The notes beneath the pieces were generated by a model that searched no databases, was not told the origin of the DNA, and saw only the letters and a program-made list of their open reading frames with translations. Shown piece by piece: positions 1-13,000 of a stretch of DNA of 17,154 nucleotides. The stretch covers positions 1 through 17,154 of the forward strand of contig JAAMXY010001040.1 of assembly GCA_019677205.1 (NCBI GenBank), given 5' to 3'. The DNA is from Pinguiococcus pyrenoidosus. Its lineage: Eukaryota > Sar > Pinguiophyceae > Pinguiochrysidales > Pinguiochrysidaceae. Each line of letters starts with the position of its first letter. Position 1 is the stretch's first letter. Position numbers and translations under genes: made by a program.

Positions 1-316
1 AATCCCTAGAGAGGGTTCTGAAACAGCAGGGGCCCTTGGGTCATGCATGTATGGCCGTTTGCCACGTGTACACATTACCATGGCCATACAATGCACCAAG
101 CCTCGCGAGATTCGTGCAACCGAACCGCAAGATCCGGGGCTCCGCGTCGTGAACTTTTTTCCAGCGCCTTGCAATAGGCGCAGGGTCGGCGCCTCGATTG
201 CCCAGAGAGCGCTCTCGTGGTCCTTCGCCTCTTCGTTGATTGACGAGAGCAGGGACTTGAGCTGCTGTGAATCGGTGGAACAGACTGCATCGCTGCCTCG
301 TGCCCTTGTCGGCAAG
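1..316 (+). other. Probable dynein 5' untranslated/upstream sequence
   Basis: The dynein frame is open leftwards to the window edge, with in-frame ATGs at 47 and 80. The roughly 90 extra residues (rich in Arg, Cys and Ser) show no dynein-tail similarity that I recognise. The family-like protein begins at ATG 317. I see no TATA box or clear splice signal. The promoter may lie outside the window. Confidence 0.5.
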
Positions 317-3300
317 ATGGGGGAAGGCGATGCTATTCAAGGCGATGACCGCGTCGCGTTCATCAAGCAGCGGCTTCGGGCGGCGTTTCCGAAGGTGGCT
401 GCGGGAAAGTTCGAGAAGAGCTTCGGCGACGAAGAGACGCAGGCCTGCCTGGTGCAGTTCTTGGAGGAGGACAGCTGGCGCTGCCTGGTATTCTCCGAGG
501 CACTGAAGCCCAGCCGCGGCATGCCTGCCAGCTTGAAAGGCAAGGCGGTGAAGTTCATCAAGCTGGGCGCCGACAAGGTCAGCATGGACAGCATTCGTAG
601 CCGCGTCATCGTCAGCGAGGTGGGCTCAGCCAGCGCCTTCGAGCACCTCAAGCTCGTGGCCAACGAGGTGTTCCTGCCCGTGCTGTCCAACCCCGAGAAC
701 CAGCAGCGCTGGGGAGAGGTCCCAACGCGGGAGATCATGGAGCGCTTCCACAGCTTCCTGTCCAGCACCACGATCCTATGCGGGCAGATCCGGGGCGAGA
801 CGCGGCTGCCGATGCCCCCAATGGACCTGCTGGGTACGGCGGCGGGCAAGAATCGCATCAGCCTGTTGGAAGGTGCCATCATCACGTGGACGAAGCAGAT
901 CAAGAACGTCTTGAAGCAGGACCCGGAGAGCCAGCTCAAGCAAGGGATGCATCCTACGCCGGACGTGGAGATCGAGTTCTGGAAGAACAAGGCGCAGAAC
1001 CTGAATAGCATCTTCGAGCAGCTGCAGGGGCAGCGCATCCGCCGCGTGCTGCGCGCGCTAGACCAGTCCAAGAGCACCTACTGCCAGACGTTCTCGCGCC
1101 TGTGCAAGGAGGTCTTCACCGCTCGCTTGGAGGCCAACGACAACATGAAGTACCTCCGCACGCTGGAGGACTGGTTCGTCAAGCTGAACAGCTTGGACGA
1201 CTTCCCGGCGCTGCTGGAGCTCTTCAAGCCGATGCTGCACATCATCCTGCTCATCTGGAAGAACAGCAAGCACTACAACACGCCGGCGAGGCTGGTGGTG
1301 CTCATGCGCGAGATCTGCAACTCGCTGATCAATCAAGCCTGCGGCTACGTGAGCGGCGAGCAGATCTTCAGCCTCATCGAGAATGACGACGCCGAGACCG
1401 CGAGAGATCAGCTCAAGATGACGCTTCGCGTGTGCAGCAGTTTCAAGAACACCTACTTCGACTACCGCGCCACCGCCAACGCCGAGTGCCCCGGCAATCC
1501 GTGGCGCATCCAGAACAACGCGCTCTTCATGCGCCTGGACAGCTTCCTCGAGCGCTGCCATGACATCCTGGACCTGGTGCAGACCATCGTGCAGTTCAGC
1601 AAACTCGCGAAGATCGAGATCGGCGGCACCAAGGGGAAGACGTTGTCGGCCTCGGTGGAGCAGATCTACACGGACTTCCAGCTGGCGGTGGAGGCGTTCA
1701 AGAAGGTTCCCTACGACATCATGGACGTGGGCGCCAAGCAGTTCGACGACGACTTCTACGACTTCCGCTGCTCCGTGAAGGAACTGGAGCGGCGCCTGGG
1801 CGCCGTGGTCAGCCTGGCCTTTGATGACTGCGCCACCGTGTACGGCCGCTTCAAGCTGCTGGACAGCTTCGAGGGCCTGTTGGAGAGGCCCATCATCCAG
1901 GACGAGCTCGAGAAGAAGTACGTCAGTCTCGTGCAGAGCTACGGCAGCGACCTGCGCAACCTGCAGGAGATCTTCCTCCAGTACCGCGACGCACCGCCGA
2001 CGTCCTGGAACCTCCCGCCCATCGCCGGGGCGCTCACGTGGTGCCGCGGGCTCATGGAGCGCATCAAAATCCCCATGGTCAAGCTGGAGCAGCTGGATCG
2101 CACCATCCTGGAGCGTGAGGAGGCCAAGGAAGTTACCAAGGTCTACGCCACCATCTTGTCGTCGCTGCAGGAGTACGAGAGCCAGAAGATCGAGGAGTGG
2201 GGTCGCGACGTCGAGGCGTCGTCGCAGGCGAAGCTGCGCCTCAGCCTGCTGCTGCGAGATCCGCAGACGCGGCTCCTTCGGGTCAACTTCGACCCGTCGC
2301 TGGTGCGTCTCCTCCGGGAGGTGAAATACTTCTTGCTCCTCGGCTTCAGCGTTCCCAAGCTGGCGCTGGAGATCTACAGCCAGGTGGAGGTGTTCCGTCG
2401 CTGGAAGGCGAACCTGGATCTCGTCGTTGCCACCAACAACGCTGTTCTGGAAGACTTGCTGCCCGTGGAGAAGCCACTGGTCCAGCCGTATCTGCAGAAG
2501 TTTGACAAGGTCATCGAGGCCGGCGTCAGCGAGTTGGCCTGGCAGTCGGAGCACGCCACTATCGACGGCTTCCTCCTGCAGGCCAAGGAGCACATCCACG
2601 AGGTCAACACCATCCTGCGTACGATGAAGGCCCACCTGAGTGGCGCCCAGAGCATCCTGAACCGCTGGGACAAGCCTCTCTTCGAGCGCAAACCAAAGCC
2701 CGTCGACAAGGACGATCTGGATCGGATGCAGAAGGCGCTTCGCAGCGCTCGATACGACGAGATCAAGACGTCGGGCAAGGAGATCATCACGCTCATCCAG
2801 AAGGACACCAACAAAGTCCTGCGCGTGAGCAACGCGTCGGCCGACTGGAGGGCCTACCTCAACTTCGTCAACAGCATTGTGGTGGACGGCCTCGCGCGCG
2901 TGGTCACCACGTCACTTCGGTACCTTCTGGACCAGCTGGAGCCCCGCGCCATCGCGAAGTCCAAGTCGCTGCCGCTGCTGGAGATCAAGATGACGCTCGT
3001 GGGCGACGAGGTCTGCTTCCACCCGGACCTCGAGGACGGCAGCGGGAAAGACCTGCGTAGCTTGCTGGACGGCTGGATCGGCAGCTTCCTCCAGATTGCC
3101 ACCATCATGAAGCGCCTCGACTCCGAGGGGACCTTCATGCGCGAGATGCACATGGACAGCAACGTGTGCATGCTACTCGCGAGCATCAACGACGCCGTGG
3201 CGGAGAACCACGACAAGTGCCTGGAGCTCAAGGCCACCTATGTCTCCTACGCTCATCTCTGGACCACCGACCTCGAGGCCTATTTCGCCAGCTTCTGCGA

Positions 3301-4090
3301 CGAGGCCACGGTGGCCCTGCCGACGACAGGACAGCCGTACCTGGACCTGAAGAAGTTCGACGCGGAGATCCGGAAGTACGAGGGGGTGATCGAGGAAATC
3401 GACGCGCTCTCGAGTCCGCAGGATGTTGGGTGGCTCCGCGTGAATACGCTGCCCGTGCAGTCGTCGCTGCGGCACCACGCGCATCGCTGGTGCAGCAAGT
3501 TCCTCACCCACCTCGAGAGCACGGTGGTGGCCAAGCTCGGCTGGATCGACAACTTCATGGCAGAGACCAGCGAGCATCTGGATATCGAGGTGAAGGAGGG
3601 CGACGACGGCAAGGAGAACCTCCTGGTCGCCATGAAGAGCATCAGCAGCGTCCGCAAGACGCAGGACAGCATCCTCGAGATCTTCGAGCCGCTGCAGGCT
3701 ACCATCGGCACCTTGAAGGGCCACGGCGTGGACATCAGCACCATCAGCATGAAGAAGAGGCCGGTGCAGGAGTACCTCGACGAGGCGCCCATGATGTGGG
3801 ACGGCGTCCTCAAGAAGACCTACAAGAAGAAGGAGGAGATTCTTCCCCTGCAGATGGCCGAGGTGGAGCAGCTCAAGCAACGCCTGGACGCCTTTGGCCA
3901 GAGCATCCGCAACTTCCGCTTCGAGTTCAAGGCCAACGCGCCCTTCGCCTTCGAGGGAGAAGTCCAGGAAGCCTACGACAGCCTCGACAAATACGCCGCG
4001 GCCTTGGAGGAGAAGCAGAAGGAGGCCGCCGCCTTCAATGAGGCCGAAGACCTCTTCGAACTGCAAATGAGCAAGTACCCCCAGAACGAC
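317..4090 (+). other. Dynein tail region (DHC_N1-like stem)
   Basis: This is roughly residues 1-1258. The stem binds intermediate and light chains and the partner heavy chain, and anchors the arm to the A-tubule. Conserved landmarks are LSNPENQQRWGEV (about 690-730), the GQIRGETRLPMP segment (about 783-820), and the block with IITWTKQI followed by PTPDVEIEFWKNKAQNLN (about 875-1005). All are typical of beta/alpha outer-arm tails. The boundary with the linker is approximate. Confidence 0.85.
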
Positions 4091-7000
4091 GAGACGAAGC
4101 TGGAGCTGGCGTTGCTGCGGACCCTTTGGGGCAAGCAGGCGCAGGTGCAGTCGACGTACGCGGAGTGGAACGAGTATCTGTGGCACGAGATCGACACGGA
4201 AGCCCTCGAGGATCTCAACAAGAATCTCCTCAAGTCGCTCCGTGCCTTTGGGGAGGAGAACAGCGTGGTGAAGGGCTGGCAGGTCTACCGCAACATCGAG
4301 AAGCAGATCAAAGACATGAACATCATCCTACCGCTCATCAACGCGCTGCACTCGGAGGCCATGCGGGATCGCCACTGGATCGGCGTGGCGAGGGTCTGTG
4401 CCGTCGCAGTGGTGGACCCGAGCGACTCACGCTTCACCTTCAACGACATGTTGAAGCTGGACATTCATCTGCACGCGGAGGACATCGAGGAGGTGGTGGA
4501 GACGGCGCAGAAGGAGTTGAAGATCGAGAACAAGCTGCAAGTCATCGAGCGCATCTGGAACGACCTTGAGCTGGACTACGTGCCGCACAAGGACACGGAG
4601 ATGTACGTGATCAAGCCGAGCGAGGAGGTGGTGGAGAACTTGGAGAGCCACCAGATGGAGCTGCAGACCATGGTGGGCATGGGCAAGTTCGTGGACTTCT
4701 TCCGCGACCGCGTCATGCACTGGCAGACCAACCTGGGCAACGTCGAAGAGGTGCTGAAAGTCTGGCGCACGGTGTCGTACAGCTGGGCGTCTCTGGAGAG
4801 CATCTTCCTGGCGTCTGCAGACATCCGCTCGCAGCTGCCGGACGACACCAAGCGCTTCGAGGGCATCGACTCGGAGTTCAAGGAGCTCATGAAGGACGCC
4901 ATCACGATCCCCAACTGCGTCCAGGCGTGCAACGTCGAGGGCCGCATGGAGACGCTGCGCTCCATGGTGCAGCGCCTGGAGATGTGCCAGAAGTCGCTCA
5001 ACGAGTATCTGGACCTCAAGAAGAAGATCTTCCCACGCTTCTACTTCGTGTCGCAGACGAGCCTGCTGGACATGCTGGCGAACGGCACCAACCCGCCCAA
5101 GATCATGCCCTACCTCAACGACTGCTTCCCAGACGCGCTCTGCGCGCTGCGCTTCGTCACCGAGGAGGACGGCTCGCTCAGCACGAAGACGGTCGACCGG
5201 ATGATATCCAAGGACACCGAGGAGATCGACCTGTACGAGAGCTTCACTCTGGAGGGCGAGGTCGAGCGCTACCTCAACCGCCTTACGACCGCCATGAACG
5301 ACACCCTGAAACACGAGCTGGCCGACGGGCTCGAGCGAGCCATCGAGTGGGAGGTGGACAAGCCGCGGCACCTGTGGCTCTTCGACTACCCGGCGCAGGT
5401 GGTGCTCACGGGCACCCAGATCTTCTGGACGGAGGAGACCGAGACGTCCTTGGAAGAGTACGAAGGGGGGCAGGAGGACAGCGTCAAGCGCTATCACGAG
5501 CTGGTGAAGACGCGGCTCTCGAAGCTTATTGAGCTGGTCTTGGGCAAGCTGTCGCGTGGCGACCGCACGAAGATCATCTCGCTTATCACCATGGATGTGC
5601 ACTCGCGCGACGTGGTGGCCAAGCTGGTGGCAGACAAGACCGAAGGTCCCACGGCCTTCGAGTGGCAGAAGCAGCTCCGCTTCTACAAGGACCCTGGCAG
5701 CCTCGACGTCGACATCCGCATCACCGACTTCCGCACGAAGTACTACTACGAGTGGATCGGCAACACGGGTCGCCTAGTCATCACGCCGCTCACGGATCGG
5801 TGCTACATCACGCTCACGATGGCGCTGCGACTCTACCTCGGCGGCGCGCCTGCGGGGCCCGCCGGAACCGGAAAGACGGAGACCACCAAGGATCTCGCAA
5901 GGGCGCTGGCCTTGCCATGCTACGGTGCGTAGACGAGCCCGTGCTCTCGCTCGACGCTTCAGCGATCTCACCTCTGTGTCTCTCCTTCTCTCGTCCTTTC
6001 ATTCGCGCCTATCTCGGCTTGTCGCCACGGCAGTCTTCAACTGTTCCGATCAGGTACGGGGATGCGTCGGACGGAAATGAGCGAAGCGGATCCCGTGGCC
6101 TGACATCGTTTGCGTCTTCCTCGTCCTGGATGCAAATCAGATGAACTTCCAGACCATGGCGGATATCTTCCGTGGCTTGGCGCAGACGGGGGCGTGGGGT
6201 TGCTTCGACGAGTTCAACCGCATCTCCATCGAGGTGCTCTCGGTGGTGGCCACGCAGGTGAAAAGCGTCCAGGACGCCATCGTGTACTTCGCCGTCCCCG
6301 CGAACAGAGAGCCGGAGTTCATGCATCTGCCCGAGGGAACGCCTCCCACCAAAGTGGGCTACTTCAACTTCTCCAACGACATCATCTCGCTGATTCCCAC
6401 CTGCGGCTTCTTCATCACGATGAACCCGGGCTACGCCGGCCGCACAGAGCTGCCCGAGAACCTCAAGGTGCTCTTCCGCTCCTGCGCCATGATCCGGCCG
6501 GACCTGAAGCCCATCTGCGAGAACATGCTCATGTCCGAGGGCTTCCAGACCGCCGCCGTGCTGGCCGTCAAGTTCGTGACCTTGTACAAGCTGAGCTCGG
6601 AGCTGCTGAGCAAGCAGGCGCACTACGACTGGGGCCTCCGCGCGGTGAAGTCAGTGCTTCGCGTTGCGGGGAAGCTAAAGCGAGCCGAGCCCGAGCTGGA
6701 AGAGGCGCAGATCCTCATGCGGGCCCTTCGAGACTTCAACACGCCCAAGATCCCGGCCAACGACACCCCGATCTTCATGCGGCTCATCCGTGATCTCTTC
6801 ATGGGCCTCGACGTGCCGCCCAAGGTGAACGAGAGTCTCAAGGTCGTCGTGGCGGAGGTCACCAAGGAGCTTGGCCTCCAGGCGGAGGATAGCTTCGTTC
6901 TGAAGGTGCTGCAGTTCGAAGAGTTGCTGCAGGTGCGTCACAGCGTGATGCTCCTGGGCCCGACGGGCTGCGCCAAGACGGAAGTCTGGAGAGCGCTGGC

Positions 7001-10000
7001 GGCGGCGATCAATCGCGGCCATCCCAAGAAGATCTGCGTCGCGGAGACGGTGAACCCCAAGGCCGTGAGCGGCGACGAGCTCTACGGCTACATGACCCTG
7101 TCCAAGGACTGGAAGGACGGCGTGCTCAGCATCATCATGCGTGCCATGTCCAAGAACTTCGCCGACAACGGCTTCCATGCCTACCAGTCCAGCAAGTGGG
7201 TCGTGCTGGACGGCGACATCGACGCCGTCTGGATCGAGTCCATGAACACGGTCATGGACGACAACAAGGTCCTGACGCTCGTGTCCAACGAGCGCGTGCC
7301 TCTCAGCGATGCCATGCGCATGGTGTTCGAGATCAACTCGCTGAAGAACGCCACGCCGGCCACGGTGTCTCGTGCGGGTATCCTGTACATCAACGAGACC
7401 GATATCGGCTGGCGCCCGATGGTCGACAGCTGGCTGCAGCGAAGAGAGAGCAAAGCGGAGAAGACGCACCTCCCCGCGCTCTTCGACAAGTACATCGAGG
7501 CCACAGCCGAGCTGACGCGAAAGGACTTCAAAATGGTGACGCCGGTGCGCATCATAAGCAAGGTGGCGACGATCATCTACCTGATGGAGGCGGTGTTGGA
7601 GAAGCTGCCCGAAGACGCCAAGACGCAGGAGACCCTCGAGGCCTACTTCAGCTTCTCGGTAGTCTGGGCCTTCGGCGGCTGCATGAAGGCGGACAAGTCG
7701 GGCAACTTCCGCAAGAAGTTCAGCGAGCACTACATGACGGTGTTCGCGGGCAAGTTCCCCAAGGACGGCGAGGTGTTTGACTACCTGTACGACCACGAGG
7801 CCGACGCCTTCGTGCCGTGGAAGGTCCCCGAGTACGTGCCCATCCCCATCGGCTCCAAGATTGGCGAGACGCCCTTCACGCAGCTTTGCGTGGCCACCAC
7901 CGAGAGCGTGAGGCTCACCTACCTCATTGATCTCCTTTCGCGCAATGGGCGCTACGCCATGCTGGTCGGTAGTGCGGGCAGCGGCAAATCCACCATCCTG
8001 TCGCAGTACCTCAAGGGCCTCGACAAGGACGCCGACGGCATGCTAAGCTGCCCGATCAGCATGAGCTACTACACGGACTCCATGAAGCTGCAGAGCGAGA
8101 TCGAGCTGCCGATCGAGAAGCGCTCCGGTCGCGTGTTTGGCCCGCCGCCCACCAAGCGCCTCGTCTACTTCCTGGACGACCTGAACCTGCCGTACGTGGA
8201 GACGTATGGCACGCAGAACGCCATCGCGCTGCTGACGCAGCACATGGCGTATCGCACCATCTTCGACCGCACGGACCTGGGCTTCCGCAAGGAAATCGTC
8301 GACGTGCAGTACCTGGCCGCCATGAACCCCACGGCGGGCTCGTTCACCATCTGCGAGAGAGCGCAGCGGCACTTTGCCACCTTCAGCTGCGCCATGCCCA
8401 GCGAGGCCGCCCTGGTGTCCATCTACAGTGCCATCTTCACCGGCCATCTCCAGGGCTTCGGCAACGCGGTGGTGAACGCCGCGGAGAAAATCGTGTCTGC
8501 CACGGTGGCGCTGCACAGCAACGTGGCGAAGAGATTCCTTCCTAGCGCCATCAAGTTCACGTACAACTGGAACATGCGCGAGCTCACGAACATCTTCCAG
8601 GGCCTCACGCTGTCCAAGCCCGAGCACTTCTCGACGTCCGTGTCCATCGCAAGGCTTTGGGTCCACGAGTGCCAGCGCGTGTTCGCCGACCGCTTCATCA
8701 CCACCACCGAGATTGACGTGTTCACCGGGATCATGACCGACGTGGCCAAGAAGGAGCTGTCGGATCCCTTGGACGCCGTCATGGGCGCCGTGGTGCCTTT
8801 CACGACCTTTGCGTCCAATTCGAAGGGCGCATACGTGGAGGTGGAGAGCATGGAGGCCCTCAAGCGCGTGCTGGACCTGAAGCTCCAGGAATACAACGAG
8901 AACTTCGCCATGATGGACCTGGTGCTCTTCGAGGCGGCCTTGGAGCACATCACGCGCATCGCGCGCATCGTGCAGAACCCCGGCGGCAACGCCATGCTCA
9001 TCGGCGTAGGCGGGAGTGGCAAGCAGAGCTTGTCGCGCCTCGCCGCCTACATTTCGAACATGGAGGTGAAGCAGCTGCAGGTCACGTCCAACTTCCGGGT
9101 GGACGACCTCAAGGAGGAGCTGTGCGCCATGTTCCGCGCCGCCGGCGCCAAGGGCATACCCACCATGTTCCTCATGACCGACTCGCAGATCGTGGACGAC
9201 CGCTTCCTCATCTACATCAACGCCTTGTTGGCGACGGGATGGATCAGCGACCTCTTTGCCAAGGATGAGATCGACGGTCTGCTGGGCGGCCTTCGGAACG
9301 AGGCGAAAGCCGCCAGCGTCCCGGACAACCCCGACGCCATGTTCGCGTTCTTAGTGTCCCGCATCCGCGCCAATCTGCACGTGGTGCTGGCATTCTCGCC
9401 GGTGGGCGACGTGTTCCGCGTGCGCGCGCGGCGCTTCCCCGGCCTCATCTCCTGTACCAGCATCAACTTCTTCCACCCTTGGCCCCGCGACGCGCTCATC
9501 TCCGTGGCCTTCCGTAACCTGGGCGAGCTGGAGCTGGGCGGCGACGAGGTTCAGCGCAACATCTCCACCCACGTGGCCGAGGAGCACCTGAGCGTGACGA
9601 GGGCGTCGGAACTGTACAAGCAGCAGCAGGGGCGGTACAACTATGTCACGCCCAAGAGCTACCTGCAACTCATCACGTTCTACAAGTATCTCCTGGGCGC
9701 CAAGCGCGCCGAGCAGCGCGCACTCATCGACCGCCTGGACGTGGGCCTCGCCACGCTGAAGAAGACCTCCAAGGACGTGGAAGAACTCAAAGAAGACCTG
9801 GTGGTCAAGATGGAAGGGGTCGAGAAGCAGAAGGCAGCCACCAACGTATTGCTGGAAGAGATGGGCGTCCAACGCGCTGGGGCAGAGGTCCAGCAGGCCG
9901 CCGCTAGCGTGGAGGCCGAGAAGGCAGCGGCCGCCTCGGCGGGCGCCGCAGAGATCGAGAAGCAGGCAGCGGGCGAACTGGCGGAGGCGGAGCCGGCCAT

Positions 10001-13000
10001 GAAGGCCGCCCAGGCCGCGGTGGACGTGCTGGACAAGAAAATGCTTACGGAGCTGAAGAGCTTCCCCAAGTGTCCGCCCGGTGTGGATCTGGTCACCGAC
10101 GCGTGCCTCATCCTGGTGGAGCACGAGTACAAGAAGCTGAACTGGGACAAAGCGAAGAAGATGATGGCCAACGTGGACCAGTTCAAGCAGAAGCTGGCGG
10201 CCTTCCGAGGCGAAGACATTCCCGAGGAGGACGTGGAGCGCGTGCGGCCCTACCTCGAGAGCCCCGACTTCACCGTGGAGACCATGCAGAAGAAGTCGGC
10301 CGCCGCTGCCAACCTGGCCACCTGGATCATCAACATCGTGAATTTCAATCGGATCTACAAGAAGGTCAAGCCGCTCATGGACGCCCTCAACGAGGCCCGG
10401 GCCACCAAGGCTGCCGCGGAGGAAAGCTTGGAGCGGGCCAACGCCAGCGTCCGCGCGGTGGAGGAGAAGCTCGCTGAGCTGCAGCAGCGCTTCGTGGAAG
10501 CCACGGAGAAGAAGGCGGAGGTGGAGGCCATCGCACAGGCGTGCGTCGATCGCCTGGACCTGGCCGAGCGCCTGGTCACCGGCCTGAGCTCGGAGAACGC
10601 GCGCTGGAGCCAAGAGATCGAGGTCCTCAAGGCCGGCGAGGCTACCTTGGTCGGTGACTGCATGTTGGCCGCGGGCTTCGTCTCCTACGTGGGCGCCTTC
10701 GACAAGGAGAACCGGGACGGCCTGTGGAAGGAGCTGTGGATGCCCGACCTCGTCGCGAAGGGTATCCCTTTGAGCGCCGACGTGGACCCTTTGAACATCC
10801 TAACGAACGAGGCCAACAACGCGCAGATGATCTCCGAGGGGCTGCCGGCCGACCGCATCAGCATCGAGAATGGCGCCATCATCTGCAACTGCGAACGCTG
10901 GCCGCTCATCATCGACCCGCAGGTCCAGGGGATCAAGTGGCTCAAGAAGAAGGAGGAGGCCAATGGCCTGGAGGTGATCCAGCTCACGGCCAAGCACTGG
11001 CTACGCAAGATCCTCGGTGCGCTGACCAACGGGCAGATCATCATCATCGAGAACCTGGGAGAAGAGATCGACGCCACGCTCGACCCGGTGCTCAGCCGCG
11101 CCATCTACAAGAAAGGCAAGCAGCTGTACATCAACATCGGCGGCGAGGAAGTGGAATACGACACGGCGTTTCGCCTGTACTTGCAGACGAAGCTGAGCAA
11201 CCCGCACTACAAGCCGGAGATCGCGGCGCAATGCACCCTCATCAACTTCATCGCCACCGAGAGAGGCCTGGAGGACCAGCTGCTCGCGAAGGTCGTGGGC
11301 GTCGAGAAGCCGGAGCTGGAGCAGCAGGCGCAGGACCTCCAACGCCAGTTCCAGGAGTACAAGATGGAGCTGCTGCGCCTGGAGAACAACCTGCTCGAGA
11401 GGCTGGCCAACGCGCCGGAGGACATCCTCAGCGACGTGCCGCTCATCGAGGGGCTGGAGGCCACCAAGAAGGCGGCCATCGAGATCAACGCCGCCGTGGC
11501 GGCCAACAAGGAGACCGAGGTGTCCTTGAATGCCGCTCGCGAGCACTACCGACCGCAGGCGTCCGAGGGCGCCATGCTGTACTTCTTGCTGACCAAACTC
11601 TGCGGCATCGACCACATGTACCAGTACAGCCTGGACAGCTTCGTCACGTTCTTCTACAAGAGCATCGAGCGCGCGGTGCCGGCGGAGGAGCAGGCCCAGC
11701 GCGTGAAGAACCTGCGCGAGTCGCTTCGACTCACTATCTACACCTGGGTGAGTCGGGGGCTCTTCGAGCGCCACAAGCTCATCCTCTGCGGGCAGATTCT
11801 CTTCAGCCTCATGAAGAGGGGGATTCTGGGGGACGACAACCTCCTCAACGAAACCTTCTTCCAGTTCCTACTTCGCGGCCCGAAGAAGCTGGGCGAGGCC
11901 AACCCGCTCGACTGGCTACCCAGCGAGTACTGGAACGCCTGCCAAGCGCTGGGAGAGATCGAGGAGTTTGGCAAGTTCTGCGTCGACCTGGTCGAGGCGG
12001 CGCCGCGCTTCCGAGAGTGGTTCAACATGATGACTCCGGAGAGCGAGAAGCTGCCGCTGGATTGGGCAGCCCTGGACCGGACGCCCTTCCAGAAGATGCT
12101 GGTCGTGCGCTGCCTTCGGCCCGACCGCGTCATCAGCGCGCTGTCGTCGTTCATCCGGAGCACCTTACCCAACGGCAACGCCTACGTGGACTGCGACGCC
12201 ACGCTCAACAGCTTCGAGGTATTGGAGCAGTCGTATCTCGATTCCACGCCGTCGACGCCCATCTACTTCATCCTGTCGCCGGGCGCCAACGTGGTGGGCG
12301 ACCTGGATCGGCTGGCGGACAAGTACGAGTTCGTCAAGGGCGTGTCCTACCACAACGTGTCCATGGGCCAGGGCCAGGACGTGATCGCCATGGCCAACCT
12401 GGACACGGCGCACCGCAACGGCCACTGGGTCATCCTGAATAACATCCACCTGATGCCGCGCTGGCTCAACGAGCTTGAGAAGCGCCTGGACATCTTCATC
12501 GAAGAAGGGAGTCACCAGAAGTTCCGCCTCTTCGTCTCCAGCGATCCGTCCAAGAGCATCCCGATCGGGATTCTCAACCGCTGCATCAAGCTCACGAACG
12601 AGCCGCCAGCCGGCCTGAAGGCCAACCTGAAGCGGGCCTTCGCGTCCTTCTCGAGGGAGGAGATCGACGAGGCGGACAGCAAGCAGAGGAGCATCGTCTT
12701 TGGCCTGTGCCACTTCCACGCCATCATGATCGAGCGCAAGATGTACGGCCCGCTGGGCTTCAATATGAAGTACCCGTTCGGCATTGGCGACTTGCTGAAC
12801 AGCTCCGAGTGCCTGGCGAACTACATGGAGAACTCCGGCGGGGGCAAGATCCCCTGGGCGGATCTCAAGTACATCTTCGGCGAGATCATGTACGGAGGTC
12901 ACATCGTGAACGACAACGACCGGCTGCTGGCGAACACCTACCTGGACTTCTACATGAAAGACGAGCTGCTGGACGAGACCGAGATGTACCCGTTCGCCGA

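Larger units (their letters stand above)
5745..9725 (+). other. Dynein AAA1-AAA4 modules
   Basis: AAA1 (about 5745-6750, minus introns) has an intact Walker A GPAGTGKTE, Walker B CFDEFNR and the FFITMNPGYAGRTELPENL block. It is the main hydrolysis site. AAA2 (about 6800-7580) has a degenerate Walker A, GPTGCAKTE, with Ala replacing the Gly before Lys, and a Walker B-like VVLDGDIDAVWIE. AAA3 (about 7840-8860) has GSAGSGKST and VYFLDDLNLPYVETYGTQ. AAA4 (about 8880-9725) has GVGGSGKQS and MFLMTDSQI. Module edges are estimates; motif positions are read directly. Confidence 0.9.

Noticed and set aside
1058-2635. 525-codon minus-strand open frame (and similar long antisense frames at 4427-5602, 9351-10613 and 12165-13223)
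   Set aside because: They lie opposite well-conserved dynein coding sequence, have biased compositions (Leu, Arg, Val, His) and no domain. They are by-products of GC-rich codon use.
5925-6140. Interpretation as two separate genes or a dynein pseudogene broken by frameshift
   Set aside because: Two GT-AG introns and a 20-nt exon exactly restore the conserved AAA1 motif and the frame, and everything else is intact.
10724-12442. 572-codon plus-strand frame overlapping the dynein
   Set aside because: It is out of frame with the continuous dynein protein, rich in Arg, Gly, Ala and Pro, and matches no family. It is a shadow frame.
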